Source of the DNA: Symsagittifera roscoffensis
Lineage: Eukaryota; Xenacoelomorpha; Acoela; Convolutidae
Direction: 5' to 3'
Assembly: GCF_963678635.1 (NCBI RefSeq)
Contig: NC_087066.1
Location: 53,524,312-53,588,311 of the forward strand
DNA: 64,000 nucleotides
Made by a program: the position numbers and the translations under genes. Under the pieces are notes generated by a model. It was given only the letters and a program-made list of their open reading frames with translations, ran no database searches and was not told where the DNA came from. This document shows, one piece after another, positions 37,501 through 49,500 of this stretch; position 1 is the first letter of the stretch, and each line of letters begins with the position of its first letter.

Positions 37501-40500
37501 GAAAAACCCAGAAAAAAGAATTTTTCCCCACCACCAACGACGACGATGACGACGATGATAAAAACTATGGAAGCAGTAAAGAATCGTTTGCGACGACGTC
37601 AACAAAAGAATGGAAATCCTACTATCAGTGAAGAAAAGAAACTCAAATTACTCTACACAAAAGGTCCAGCTGCATTTGGTAGCGTTAAAAATTTAACAAA
37701 TGCTAGTCAACTCTCACCAAAAAAAGTTAGAAAATTTCTGAGATCTCAATCATCACATACAAAGTATGGATTGTTTCGTAAAACATATCCTCGGCTAAAA
37801 GTGATTGTTAACGATATCAACGAAATTTGGTCTCTTGACTTGGCTTATGTTGATAAATTGGCTAAATATAACCGAGGGGTACGATATTTCTTAGTTGCTG
37901 TCGATTGTCTCTCTCGCTACTTACGAGTGGAACCCCTGAAGACCAAATATGCTAAGGAAACAACCGAAGCTTTCAAAAAAATGATCAAAACAAAACAACC
38001 AAAAAAAGTTTGTGTTGACAAAGGCACCGAGTTTAAAGGAGAGTTCGAAAAGTTATGTACTAAACGAGAAATCATCAAATACAATACTCACAGTGAAAAA
38101 AAATCAGCGTTTGCCGAAAGAAACATTCGATCGCTGAAAAGTATTATCTACAAATACTTGGAGTTTGAATGGACTTACATTTATATTGAAAAATTACAAA
38201 GTTTTGTTCAAACGATTAAGTCACGCGTTAATAGAATAACAAAATTGGCTCCAAACAAGGTCACAAGAAAACATTTACCTGCTTTAGTTTCATTAATTGC
38301 AAACAGTTCATCAAAGTTGGTACAGAAACCAAAATTTTATGTTGGTGACTATGTGCGAATAGCGAAGACTGACTTGCCTTTTAGAAAAGGTTACAAGCAG
38401 ATTTTTACAGACGAAGTTTTTGAAATAGTTGACATTCCTACTGTAAAACCTCCAACATACAGTCTCATTGATGCGGAAAAGGAAGAAATCAGCGGAAAAT
38501 TTTATGAAAAAGAACTTGGTTTAATTGGAAACAAAGCTGATTATAACGAAAATGGGCAGTGATGAATTTACTGTACATTTGATTTCAACAGCATCAATGG
38601 ATTATTTCTCAGACAACACTTTGGCCAGTTTTCGAAATTTTTGTAAAGAAGAAATAGCTTTAGACGGAGATTGGAGAGTTACTCTCTCAGAAATAATTTT
38701 CCCCACAAAATTAAACAATGTTACTGATGAGGAATTTACGTACTTCAGAGCATCCGAAGTAGTAGCCAGTAAATCCAACGCTGGCAATCGGAATACAATT
38801 TCCAGACCCTACTATGGCGAAAAAGTTTTTATCAAATCAGGAGAGTACACTTTTATAGAACAATTGATTAATGAGATAAAAACAAAACTCAAAGACAAAA
38901 TTCATTTTGATGCGAGTCCTCAAGAAATCACGAATAGCATGAGCATTTGGATGAACTCAAATGAAGGAATCTCATTCCCAAGTCCCCTCATGTACGCTGC
39001 TCATGTACGCTGCTGGTTCTGACTCATTTTGCCCACTTAGCAGGTCGAAATCTACCAAATCCTGTTCTAGCTCTTTGTCAGTGTATGTGGGTTGGTTGAA
39101 CCCCATATATGGTGGCGTAAAAAGATCCACGTAATAGCCCCCCTGCGCTTCTATAGATTCAGACAAATCCTCCCTTCCGTTATCGGCGGGAGTGGTGACC
39201 ACATCTACGTCATATTCGCCCCAGTCAATGGTGCGCCCAATTTCCAAGGCTACAATGCAAAGCTTGATGAGAACGGTGAATATCACATTGGTTACAAAAT
39301 TATAACCTCCTTCGATGCATCTTATGAGGGAAACGAACTGTACGAATCTCATTTCCCATATGACTTATCAAGTGGGACAAGTCTAATTTTTGTCTATATT
39401 GACATTATTCAATACCAAACTGTTGGTGATGCAAAGGCCCCATTGTTACGCGTCATTGATTCAAATAGACGCATCAAAAACGGTAGTGCCTGTAGCATTG
39501 AACCTAATCATCGAAAAAACTTCACTAATTTAGACTACAAAAAATTATTCACTTCATCTGTACAATCAATATCGGTACAGTTGCGCACAGAAACTGGAAG
39601 ACTAGTGCCCTTTGCAGGAACTGGTAAAGTTGTGTTGACTCTAAAATTCAAGCGCTTTGATTGAAAACCAATGGAACAATATTATGCAAAGCAAGCTTCA
39701 CTTCCTCATTTCTCTGGACACTACCGACAACGCGGCTGCTGGTATTGGTCGTGTTGCTATACCGTTTGCACGACGAGTTATTCTACCGGCTGCAAAAAAA
39801 TTGGGCAGAGAACTTTTGATGAGTGCAGCGCCAGAACTGATTGATGTTGCTATGAAAAAGAAGTCTCCTAAACAAGCATTGAAAAACACTGTCACAAAAA
39901 CTGCAAGAAAACAACTCGGCAGTGGTAGACGTCGTCGAAAGACACCAATGAATGGATTACGAAGAAGAAGGTCAGTAGGTGCTCGAGCAGTGAGAAGTCG
40001 AGCAGATTTTTTCTCAAACATAAAAAATGATCGCTAATTTGTTACCCAATGAAGCTACCCATAGCTCTCTGGATTTGTTTGAAAAACAACCCCTTTTGAT
40101 TACTTTTGAAAACGCTCTTGATCAAAAAATTGGACCTGTCTATTCACCTAATGGACCAATGCTTGAATTTGAAATCACTGGTGACCGTAATAATTTTGTT
40201 GACCTGCAAAAAATTTATTTGGAAATACGATGCAAAGTAACGCAATCAAATGGAGCTGATCTGCGATACGACAACACTGAGCCTACTGTGTCTGATTCAC
40301 CGTTCCTCGTAAACAACTCCCTGTATTCCCTTTTCTCTGACTGTACCCTCTCTGCTAATAGACTCAAAATCTCAAATGCCAATAGTAATTTTGCGCATAA
40401 AAGTTTTATTGGAACAGAATTTTCTAACAGCAAAGGAGCCAAGGACTCATGGCTTAAGTGTCAGGGATATTGTTTTGAAAACAATCCCGCTGCAATAGAT

Positions 40501-43500
40501 GCAGCTGATTTCACATCTCAACGAGAACTGGTCCGTGAATCGAGGGAAATTTGGTTCTATGGACCCGCTGGAGTTAATTTTTTCACATGTGACAAGCATT
40601 TGTTGAGCGGTGTTACCCTCAGACTTTCCAACAGAAGACGTTCTCATGAAGACTTTCTCATCATGAAGACTTTCTCATGAAGACTTTCTCATCATATCTG
40701 AAGATGCTGCCAAGCATTACAAGCTGCAAATACTCGAAGCGAACCTCTATGTTAGAAAAATGACTGTGACCGACCATGTGCTCTCTGCCATTGAATCAAC
40801 TTTGCTCAAAACTCCTGCGAACTACCCATATCAAGAAGAAATTACAAAAACATTTCTTGCAACAACTGGTCAGCGCAGCTCGCAACAGGAAGATATTTTT
40901 GCTCGTGAACCGGTTAGACAAATTATAATAGCATTGAACACAAATAATGCATTTCTAGGAACAAACCGAACGAATCCTTTTCATTATCAAAAGTTTGGAT
41001 TGGATCAAGTTACCTTGAGACGGAACGGTTTACCAATAGCAAGTACACCAATCAATACACAAGATCATAAACATCTCTTCTTTAACACACTATCAGCGCT
41101 AGGTTTGTTGCACTGCGGGCTGGGAATCACTCTGGATAACTACCAACAGCACTTTATTATGTGTTTCGATCTCACTAGCACACAGCAGGCAGCTCATGAC
41201 TTCTTGCATCCAGAACTTACTAACTGCTCAGTTTCACTCGATCTTCAATTCTCAAACGCTTTGACAGCAAACCTGGAAAGTTTTGTTTGGGGTATACGCT
41301 CATCGAATGTATTTGTTACATCTGACCGTAAAGTTACAAAGAACGTCCTTCCAATTTCGACTGTCTGAAAATGGATGAAATCCAATTACAGGATCTCATT
41401 CAGAACTGTAAACATCTGAAATATAAGTTTCTTGGAGTATTTGCTGCGGATAATTTTCCACCTCACATCCCAAACAACATCTTTATGATTGTGAACACTT
41501 CAAAATCAGATTCTCCGGGGACACATTGGATTGTGATTTGCAACAGAAGAAATGTTTTATACTTCGCTGATCCTCTCGGTCTTCCTCTTTGGCAGTACAC
41601 CAATCTGTTTATACGATTGAACGAGAAATTTCATCAGGTCACTGAATTAATGACAAATTATCCCATGCAAGACTCAAACTCTACCATGTGCGGTTCTTTT
41701 TGTATTTATATTGCACATTTGATTTATGATAAAAACTTTAATGGTGATGCTTCTGATTTTGTTTACATAAATAATCATGTTTTGAAACGTTTACTAACTC
41801 ACATGCTTTCTCATTAACTAACTATTTTATATGGTTGTTTTGTACTCTTTTCAATTTCATTTTAAACATTACATTTTTTAGTAATTGACATTTTTACTCA
41901 ATTGTTAAATTATTAGCAATAATCCGAGAAGTTAGATTACTATTAAAAAAAAATGCAAAATTGATCTATGGGGGATATCACCATACCAACAACTGTTGCC
42001 TCCTTTCAGAACAATTTCCGGACGGGTTTCGAAACGCCGCCTTTCGGCTGAGAGTCGAGCGCCATGCGTTTTCCTCTACTCGGACCCCAAGAAATTTTGT
42101 TCCACTTCAATTTTATAGTAACAATTAGGTACAAGTTTAGACAATATTTCTACACAAAAATGGATCAAACATGCACAATACTCGAAAGTTTCCTAACCCA
42201 TATGCTTTTTCATTAAACTATTATTTAGTTCTGCATGACTGTTTTCGTATACATTTCAATCAACTTGTCAATGAAATTAAGCTTCTGATTTCCTTTACAT
42301 TAATGATTCTATTTTGAAACGTTTCCTAACTCTTATGCTTTCTCATTATTTAACAATTTTCTTATTAGCAATTGTATTTTTTATTCATTTGCTTTAATTG
42401 ATTTTTTTCCATTTTTTTTGTTAATTAGAGTATTAATCAAGTATCGAATTACAATGTAGGCTCAAAAACCATTTGGCCCACTTTAGATTTATCAAAACAT
42501 TTTAGTTTGCTAAATAGAATACTTAAAAATATAGCACTATTCAAATTATTCGAATAAATTTCAAGCTGATTCTATACATATATTCCAAACATATTCGGTG
42601 CAGAAATCAAGCGTCTTTCATATACCATGCATGAAACTAATCGCTATAACCACTTTATATACCACTCCAATTTGCTGCATGAACAAAAAGAACGAAATAC
42701 ACCGTCTGGGCATTTGGACGATTTAGCTATCAACCTAACAAAAATTTACATTCAGGATCATTGGTTTAAAAAATTATACATTGGGATCAAACTTGTGGGA
42801 TCAGTACTTTTACATGGGATCATTATTTTTACATGGGATCTCAAAAATTTACGTTGGGATCTCAATACCCAATGATCCCTGTAGGGATCACCCCCCCCCC
42901 CCCCCCCCGATCCCAGTGTAAATTAGCTATACTACTTAACTGTATTGTTATTTTTGTCCTAAGTTTGAGCAAGAAATTGTTCTCAATAAAACTCTCTGGA
43001 AGTGTTACAGTGAGTCACAGTTGCTTGCCTTAGGACTTTTTTTTACCTCAAACCATTAATTTCAGGAGGATCGATTTAAAAGTTAGCAATCCATATCAAA
43101 TTCGAATCGACGTTTTAAAAAATATCTCATTTTTTCCAGTTTGTGCAATGGAAATGTCTACTGCCTATCTGCCTTCTCCTTTGCATTTTCCTTTCAATAA
43201 ATATAAGAAGGTTACGTTTAGTCTTTTTTTAACCGCCCAAATTTCCTCATTCTTGCATCGGCGCAAAATCTTGATTTCTTTTTTTAAGTTAATTTTTGCT
43301 TCCTCCGAGAGCAGACCTCAGAATCATAGAACCACCACAGAAAACGAGAAAAATTTTCTACCATCCCGTAGATGTGAAAATTTACTCCTAAATCTTTCGT
43401 TAACGGACGCACGATTGTTATGATATTTGACAAGTGGACCAATTACCCAATTTCGAACATATCTGGTCTCTTAAGCAATCTTGCAAAACCAGGGTTACAT

Positions 43501-46500
43501 CATTTAAAAGATATTTGATAACTGTGAACTGTTTGTTAATTAATGAGTGAAGGGAGCCAAAGTGTCCCCCCCCCCAATATGTGCCGACAGCCCACCTGAG
43601 ACTCGAGGTAAGTTTTCATGTCGTTCTTCTCCTGGAACTGGTGCCGGAGGGCGTCCAGTTTCGAAGTCACCTCCTGCAGTTCCTTCTGCTTCACTTCCAA
43701 CATTTCCATCTGCTCCCCCAACTTCTTCTCCGCCTCCCCCAGTCGCTCACGCTTCGGCGCAATCACCTATATGTCAATACATAACCTCATGTTGTTTATG
43801 TCATGGTGTTTAATTATTATTACGTTTAGATAAAATGATCTGTTCATATTCTAAATTGATCGAAGCATTCTTCAAGGTCTTCTTGGTTTTGACCATTTCA
43901 AAGATAACATTTTTACTGTCACATTCTCTGACTTCAAAAATCAGCTTTATAGTAGAAAAAACAAAAGTTTGGCTCTTTTTGACGCTAATAATAATTAATC
44001 TGCCTTGAAATCTGTTTTAAAATTCATACATTTAAAAAATTTGGCTCAAAAATTAAAAGTTTATGTGAACTTAATATCGGTCTATATAGGAAAAATACAA
44101 ACGAACAAAATCAAAACCTTGATCACGCGGTCATACACTTCAATAGCTTTAATCCACAGACACATTCCCTCGCAGGCCGAGGAGGCGTTTCGAATCCGGG
44201 CCGGGTCGAACTCGGGGTTGCTGATGTACTTGTCTCTGATCTGTTTCATCACTCCTGGTCCAATGTTGTCTTTGTCGTACTCTTTCAGGGAGTCCAGGAA
44301 TTTCAGATCTCCCAACATCTGCACAAACCAATTGTTCAAGACATGCATTGACTTTTGCGTATAGTACAATCAAATCATTTCGGTAAAACTTCGTAATATT
44401 TTAGTGATTCCTGGACTATTAATAACAATATTGGGATCACTTCAACCACCTCTCAAAGGTACCGTTAGCTTCGTTTTCAGAGACGACGTGATAGGATATC
44501 AATATAACAAAGATTGATCCACCGGGGAAAATGTTGAACTGCAAAAACTTTTTCAAGGAAAGTCTGTCGAATTATTTTTAGACTGCGTGAATCCTTTTGT
44601 AAATCTTTTTTGATTGGTACACGTTGTTTTGGTAAAACTTGTTTGCAGACTTATCGGAACAATCCACTGGCGTTCTCGGATCTATAAAACTTACCTTTTT
44701 TGCAGTTGGCCAATAATCGTCGATCATCTTTCCATTGGCGTCTGGTTTTCGGGTTGGTTTCATACCCTGAAAAGTTTCATTTGAATTTATCCGCTAAAAT
44801 TTTAGCTCAATTTCCGTAAAACTAAAAAAAAAGCTTAATTATTTGATCATATATGGATGACAAATGATCAGGCTGTTAATTTATTTTAAGAGGCTGTCAT
44901 TGAAGAGTAGTGAAAAAAACATATTTCATTAAGTTTGATGGTAGCTCGTATAAAAGAACCACCCCTATAAAGAACTATATCAACAGTTAAGCAAGTGCAA
45001 GTTTTGCACCTAGAAGCGAAGTTCCCTTCCCTTTTGCAAAAGAGGGGGGGGGGGTAGTATAGATATCCAGCATACGATACCTTCATGATGCATATGGCCT
45101 CCAGCACAATTTTGATCCCCTGAGGGGGGTTGGCCATAGTCTTGACGAGGGAGATGTCCTGCTCCTTGAGGGTGTTCAGGGCTGCCACTGCCGCATTCAG
45201 AGCTGGAAGTGCAATGTTCAACTGCTCCTCACACTCGTCCTGAAACATCCAATCAAAATCAATTAAGGTATGGGAGATACCTAACTCATAATCCAGAATC
45301 AGAGGAATCTTTCCCAGGCTCTTTTCCAATTTAGAAGTTGATGAAACATAACTTTAAAAAGTTGACCATGTAAGTTGTCGTTGTCAATAATTTCACTGTT
45401 GTATCTTGAGACTACACCGGGGGTGTCGTTATGATTTAGCAACACAGAGCGGCACTTTTGGTTTGTTTCTCTAAAAAATTGCCAGTGACGCAGGACTTTC
45501 GGTCAAAATAGGGTCTTTATAGTTAGTTTAGGTGAGCCCGGATAATCATTTTGGAATGAAATGGTCGAACGTTTTTATTTTTGAAAATCCCCCCCCCCTC
45601 CTCCTCGAGAAAATCCCTGTTTGCTTCGCCCCTGCCTACTCCAAATTATAATGCAGTGGCTTGCGTTAGAGAAGGGAGTCATCCAAACAAGTATTTAAAT
45701 CGTCACTCACCTGACTTTAGTGACAGGTTTTAGTGCTCTCATCGGCTTTATGCGTGAAAACATTAGACGCACAGTAAAAGAATGAAGAAAAAAGTGTACC
45801 ACCTTCGTCTAAATGAAGGAGCACTAAAAGTACCACCTTCGTCTAACAAGGAACTTTATTCGTCTATATGAGGGGGTTCGAGAGGGGGGGGGGAGTTGCA
45901 ATGAAGGCCGAGGGCTGGCTGACCTTGATGCTCTGTGACTCGGCAGCTGCCCTGTTGGCCACCTCCTCGTCCTCCTCCACCACATTCTTCACCTTCTCCA
46001 CCTCCTCAGTGTCCCTCTGGATCACACCCATCAAGTCCTCCGTCTCCTTCGAAGTCTGGATCAGCTGTGGCTGCAAGTCCTTCAACTCCTCACTCATTAT
46101 CGCCACTTGAGTCTCAGCGAACTCCAGTTTCTGCAGACCGACCTGTATTATAAAAAATGGAAACTCTTTCAAAACGACTCATGAGAGAAGTCGAATACCA
46201 TATTTCAATTGTAATTTCAATGACGGATCCATGACGTTTTGCACTATTCCATAGTTATCATATGGCATCTAAAACTGCGCCCTACACTAAGATCATTTAT
46301 CCACGAGGGATAGGACCAACATACGAGCTGTACAGCTCATCACGGCGAACCGCTGTTGTGCCCCTGCTTAAGAACTACATGCAATTTTTTTGGTTATTTT
46401 TCTGGGCTGGGTAATGTTGCCTCACCCTCAAGCAACGAGCACGGATCATGGTGGGCCTCGAACATCCGACCTTTCGATTGAGAGGCGGAGACGTAACCAC

Positions 46501-49500
46501 TTCACCACTGCTCCCTCTTAGAATGTCGAGTATGTGGCAATAGCTTAAATTGCAAGGGAATAGGGTTCCCTGTCAATGGGAAAGGTTTGCTATTAAACCA
46601 AAAAATACTATCGCAACCTGCTAAAAGATTTTACATTAATCGTGATTGAGCCATTAACAATTTGATAACTGCCCGAAACACTTAGGTTTCTAATTGCCTG
46701 CTTTTATTGTATTTTGATTTTAACTAGTACTTGTTTTTATACTTGATTATTTTTTATTAAAATTTCATCAAAATTGTTATCATTATAATGGATTATAAAT
46801 CGTTTAAACATCTAAAATTGGCCCTTATAATTAATTATAGTTTTGCTAAAAGTATGATTATATTTATAATATAATCAATTAATTTCCCTTTTTACTGAGT
46901 GCGGGTATGGTTTTTTGAAATGAATTTTAATCAGTTTTCTTTTGATGAAAATTTAAAATAACGCCCTGTATTCCCATTTTAACTAGTATCTGTTTTAGCG
47001 TCCTGTATACCTGGTATCTGTTTTTGAGAGTCAGGATCTCCAATCTCTTTTTGTCCAGCAGACGCTTGAATGTCTTTATCAACTGCAAGTAGGAAGTGGG
47101 AGTGACGTAATTGAATCTGTGAAGGACTTCTTTGAAACTGTTAAAAAATAAAATCATAAACTGTTAAATTTCGATGATTTTTAACAGAAAAAAAAACATT
47201 TAAATGTTTTCGACAAAGTTACTTTCGAATTTTCAGATTGAAACAAAATGTTTTGCAACTTTTTACTCAATTTTCAGCAAAAATGAGTGAATCTTACATT
47301 TTTCAGAAATGTTTTTGATTCTCGAAAACGCATTGAACAACTTTGCTTTCTTTCTATGACCCGCATTCAATGAAACCAGAAAAGGGTCGAAATTTGGTTT
47401 GTTACTTGTCTGAAAGTTGTCGGACGTCCTGGTGGAACTGCTTGCACATGTGTGTGACCTCTTTCCTCACTTCTGGGTTCATCTCCACGTCGTCCAGATA
47501 TCTGGTTGCCACTTTCTCCAGGGCATCTTCAGGCCACGCCTACTCAAAATAAGCAATTTTAAAGACTGGTCAGCGAAATTATTATTCTTTCACTTAACTA
47601 ACGTGATCGTTAGGGAATAAAAGAAGTTTAAAAAAATAATTATATTTGGCCTTTGTTTTTTTTTTCATTCAAGTGCCAACGATTTGCATTAAGAATGCGT
47701 AAATATCACGAATAATCTAATAAGCTTAAAAGGTTAAATTAAAAAAGTCTAAATGATGATAATATTGAAAAAAGAAAGCGGAGCCCCAATTATACGGATT
47801 AAAGCCTAATTTATTATGATTATTAGTATTACTTCTGTTCTCATTATTATCAAGCGAGGATGTAGGATTTTTTGAGAAAAGAGGAGATTTTTCAAAAAAC
47901 TGTCGAAATTTTTGCGACCTTTTTTTAAGGTTGACCAAAATTAATTTTTGAACACTCCCGAAACACTGTTAAGATCCTATTTTGGGTTAATATCAATTAA
48001 ATTTTCCGCGCCGCCGGCGAGTTTTTGAAAAATTAGGCCAAAAACAATTTTGACGAAAAATTCTAAAGGCACCTCTAAAAAGCTTCAGGGTCGGTCAGAT
48101 AAAAATGGATGTCGTTGAAATTACCAAAGGAAGGCTATCACACCTTTTGCTAGCAAGCCACCCCCCCCCCCCCCCCTAAAAAATCGGTTATTGATTATTA
48201 TTATACAAATTTAATCTACTGTGAAGTGATTACATCAAGTGCGATGATGGTTTTTGTGTTTCGATTTCATCTAAAATGAGGAATTGGTTCGAATAATTTG
48301 AATTTATGAAAAAAGAGTTCGCTGAAAAAGAAGCTGCTAAAATTAAATGTGAACATTGATTCTACGGGTGTTGACGACAGTTTGTGCGATGCACCACATC
48401 TACCAAGCAATGATTGTGAACATTTAAAGCTCTTACCAGCTTTTAAAAAAGACAAATAATTAGCAAGTTAGCAGCTGAGACTATTAACCAGTGACATATT
48501 AAAAAAACGACGTTCCTAAGAACTTCACAAGGTTTCTGTCAACTTCATGAGTCTTGAGAAACCTTTAAAAACGAAAAATTTGTTCATTTTGTTCGTTCGA
48601 GGGTGATGCAGCATTACCCAGCCCAGAAAAACAATCAAACATTGCATATGGGTTTCAATCAGGGTTACAACAGTTACACCAGAGGTAGTTTTCTGCAAAG
48701 GGTTGCATAGCGCACTGGTCATATACATTGTTTTCTGGTGAGAAATTGACTTTAATCTCAAATGCTATTACTAATTTCCAGGAATTGTTCTCCGGTGAGA
48801 AATTGACTTAAAACTCAAATGCTATTATCAATTTCCAGGAATGAACCAGTAAACAAAATCTTTAATGACTTATAATAAAACAGGTTTGAAGTAAATGTTA
48901 AGAATAAATACACTTCGGAGAACTTCAAAGGCACTTTATGAGGTTTTTTCGAAGTGTGGTAAGAAAAAAATGATAGATTAAGTTTTCCTACGACACAGTT
49001 TTCCCTCGATAAGATACACTTTTTTGGTCAAAAAGCTAGTACACTTTTGTTGCAAAATGTCAGTTTTTTTTGAGTTCCATGACATAATTATGACGTAATG
49101 ATGACGTAATAATGACATAATGATAATGAAAGTGATGCAACTAACCTGGAACCAGTCGATAGTGCAGCAGGAGATGAGTGAGGGAACCATTCTAAGCCTG
49201 TTTCTGAAGGCCTCTCCGATGGGACTGAAAGTGAGCACAATGTGTAGATTAATCCTCACCCTCTCCAAGAACTTGTTGTACATGTTCAGAGGGGTCATCT
49301 CGACCTTCAGCTTCTCAGCCAGCGCCACTTGTTGCATCTACAGATAACAGCAAAACTTAAACTCTTTTCCAGAAAGCTGAATTTTTCTAAAACAGACGCT
49401 GATTTAAAAAATTTATGTTTTTGGGTGCTTCTACTTCAAACGATTTCTCATTATTATCCCTCACACAAAACAAGATTTACCAATAGTGGGGCGTTTCCCT

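Larger units (their letters stand above)
24235..42936. mobile_element. Maverick/Polinton, 18.7 kb, decayed
   Basis: Self-synthesising, virus-related DNA transposon. Seen: terminal inverted repeats beginning AGTAGTATAG, a perfect 6-bp TSD, and the diagnostic gene set: protein-primed DNA polymerase B, retroviral-type integrase, packaging ATPase, adenain-like protease, major and minor capsid. Polymerase and a zinc-finger gene are on the minus strand; the integrase and virion module is on the plus strand. Several genes are interrupted. It lies in a dynein intron between exons 43596-43766 and 22716-22901. Confidence 0.97.
43767..47010. other. Dynein introns 43767-47010, non-coding parts
   Basis: Between the stalk exons: G/C homopolymer runs near donors (43566-43575, 45044-45054, 45884-45893), a G-rich-head repeat (inverted) at 45490-45640 and the SINE-like unit at 46385-46520. 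Nothing else recognised. Confidence 0.5.

Noticed and set aside
43547-43833. Plus-strand Pro/Ser-rich ORFs
   Set aside because: Antisense of the dynein CC2 exon plus C-run intron.
45868-46153. Plus-strand Ser/Pro-rich ORFs
   Set aside because: Antisense of the dynein CC1 exon.
46385-46520. Functional tRNA gene
   Set aside because: A- and B-box-like parts are present but the acceptor and T arms do not pair, and related degenerate copies exist.
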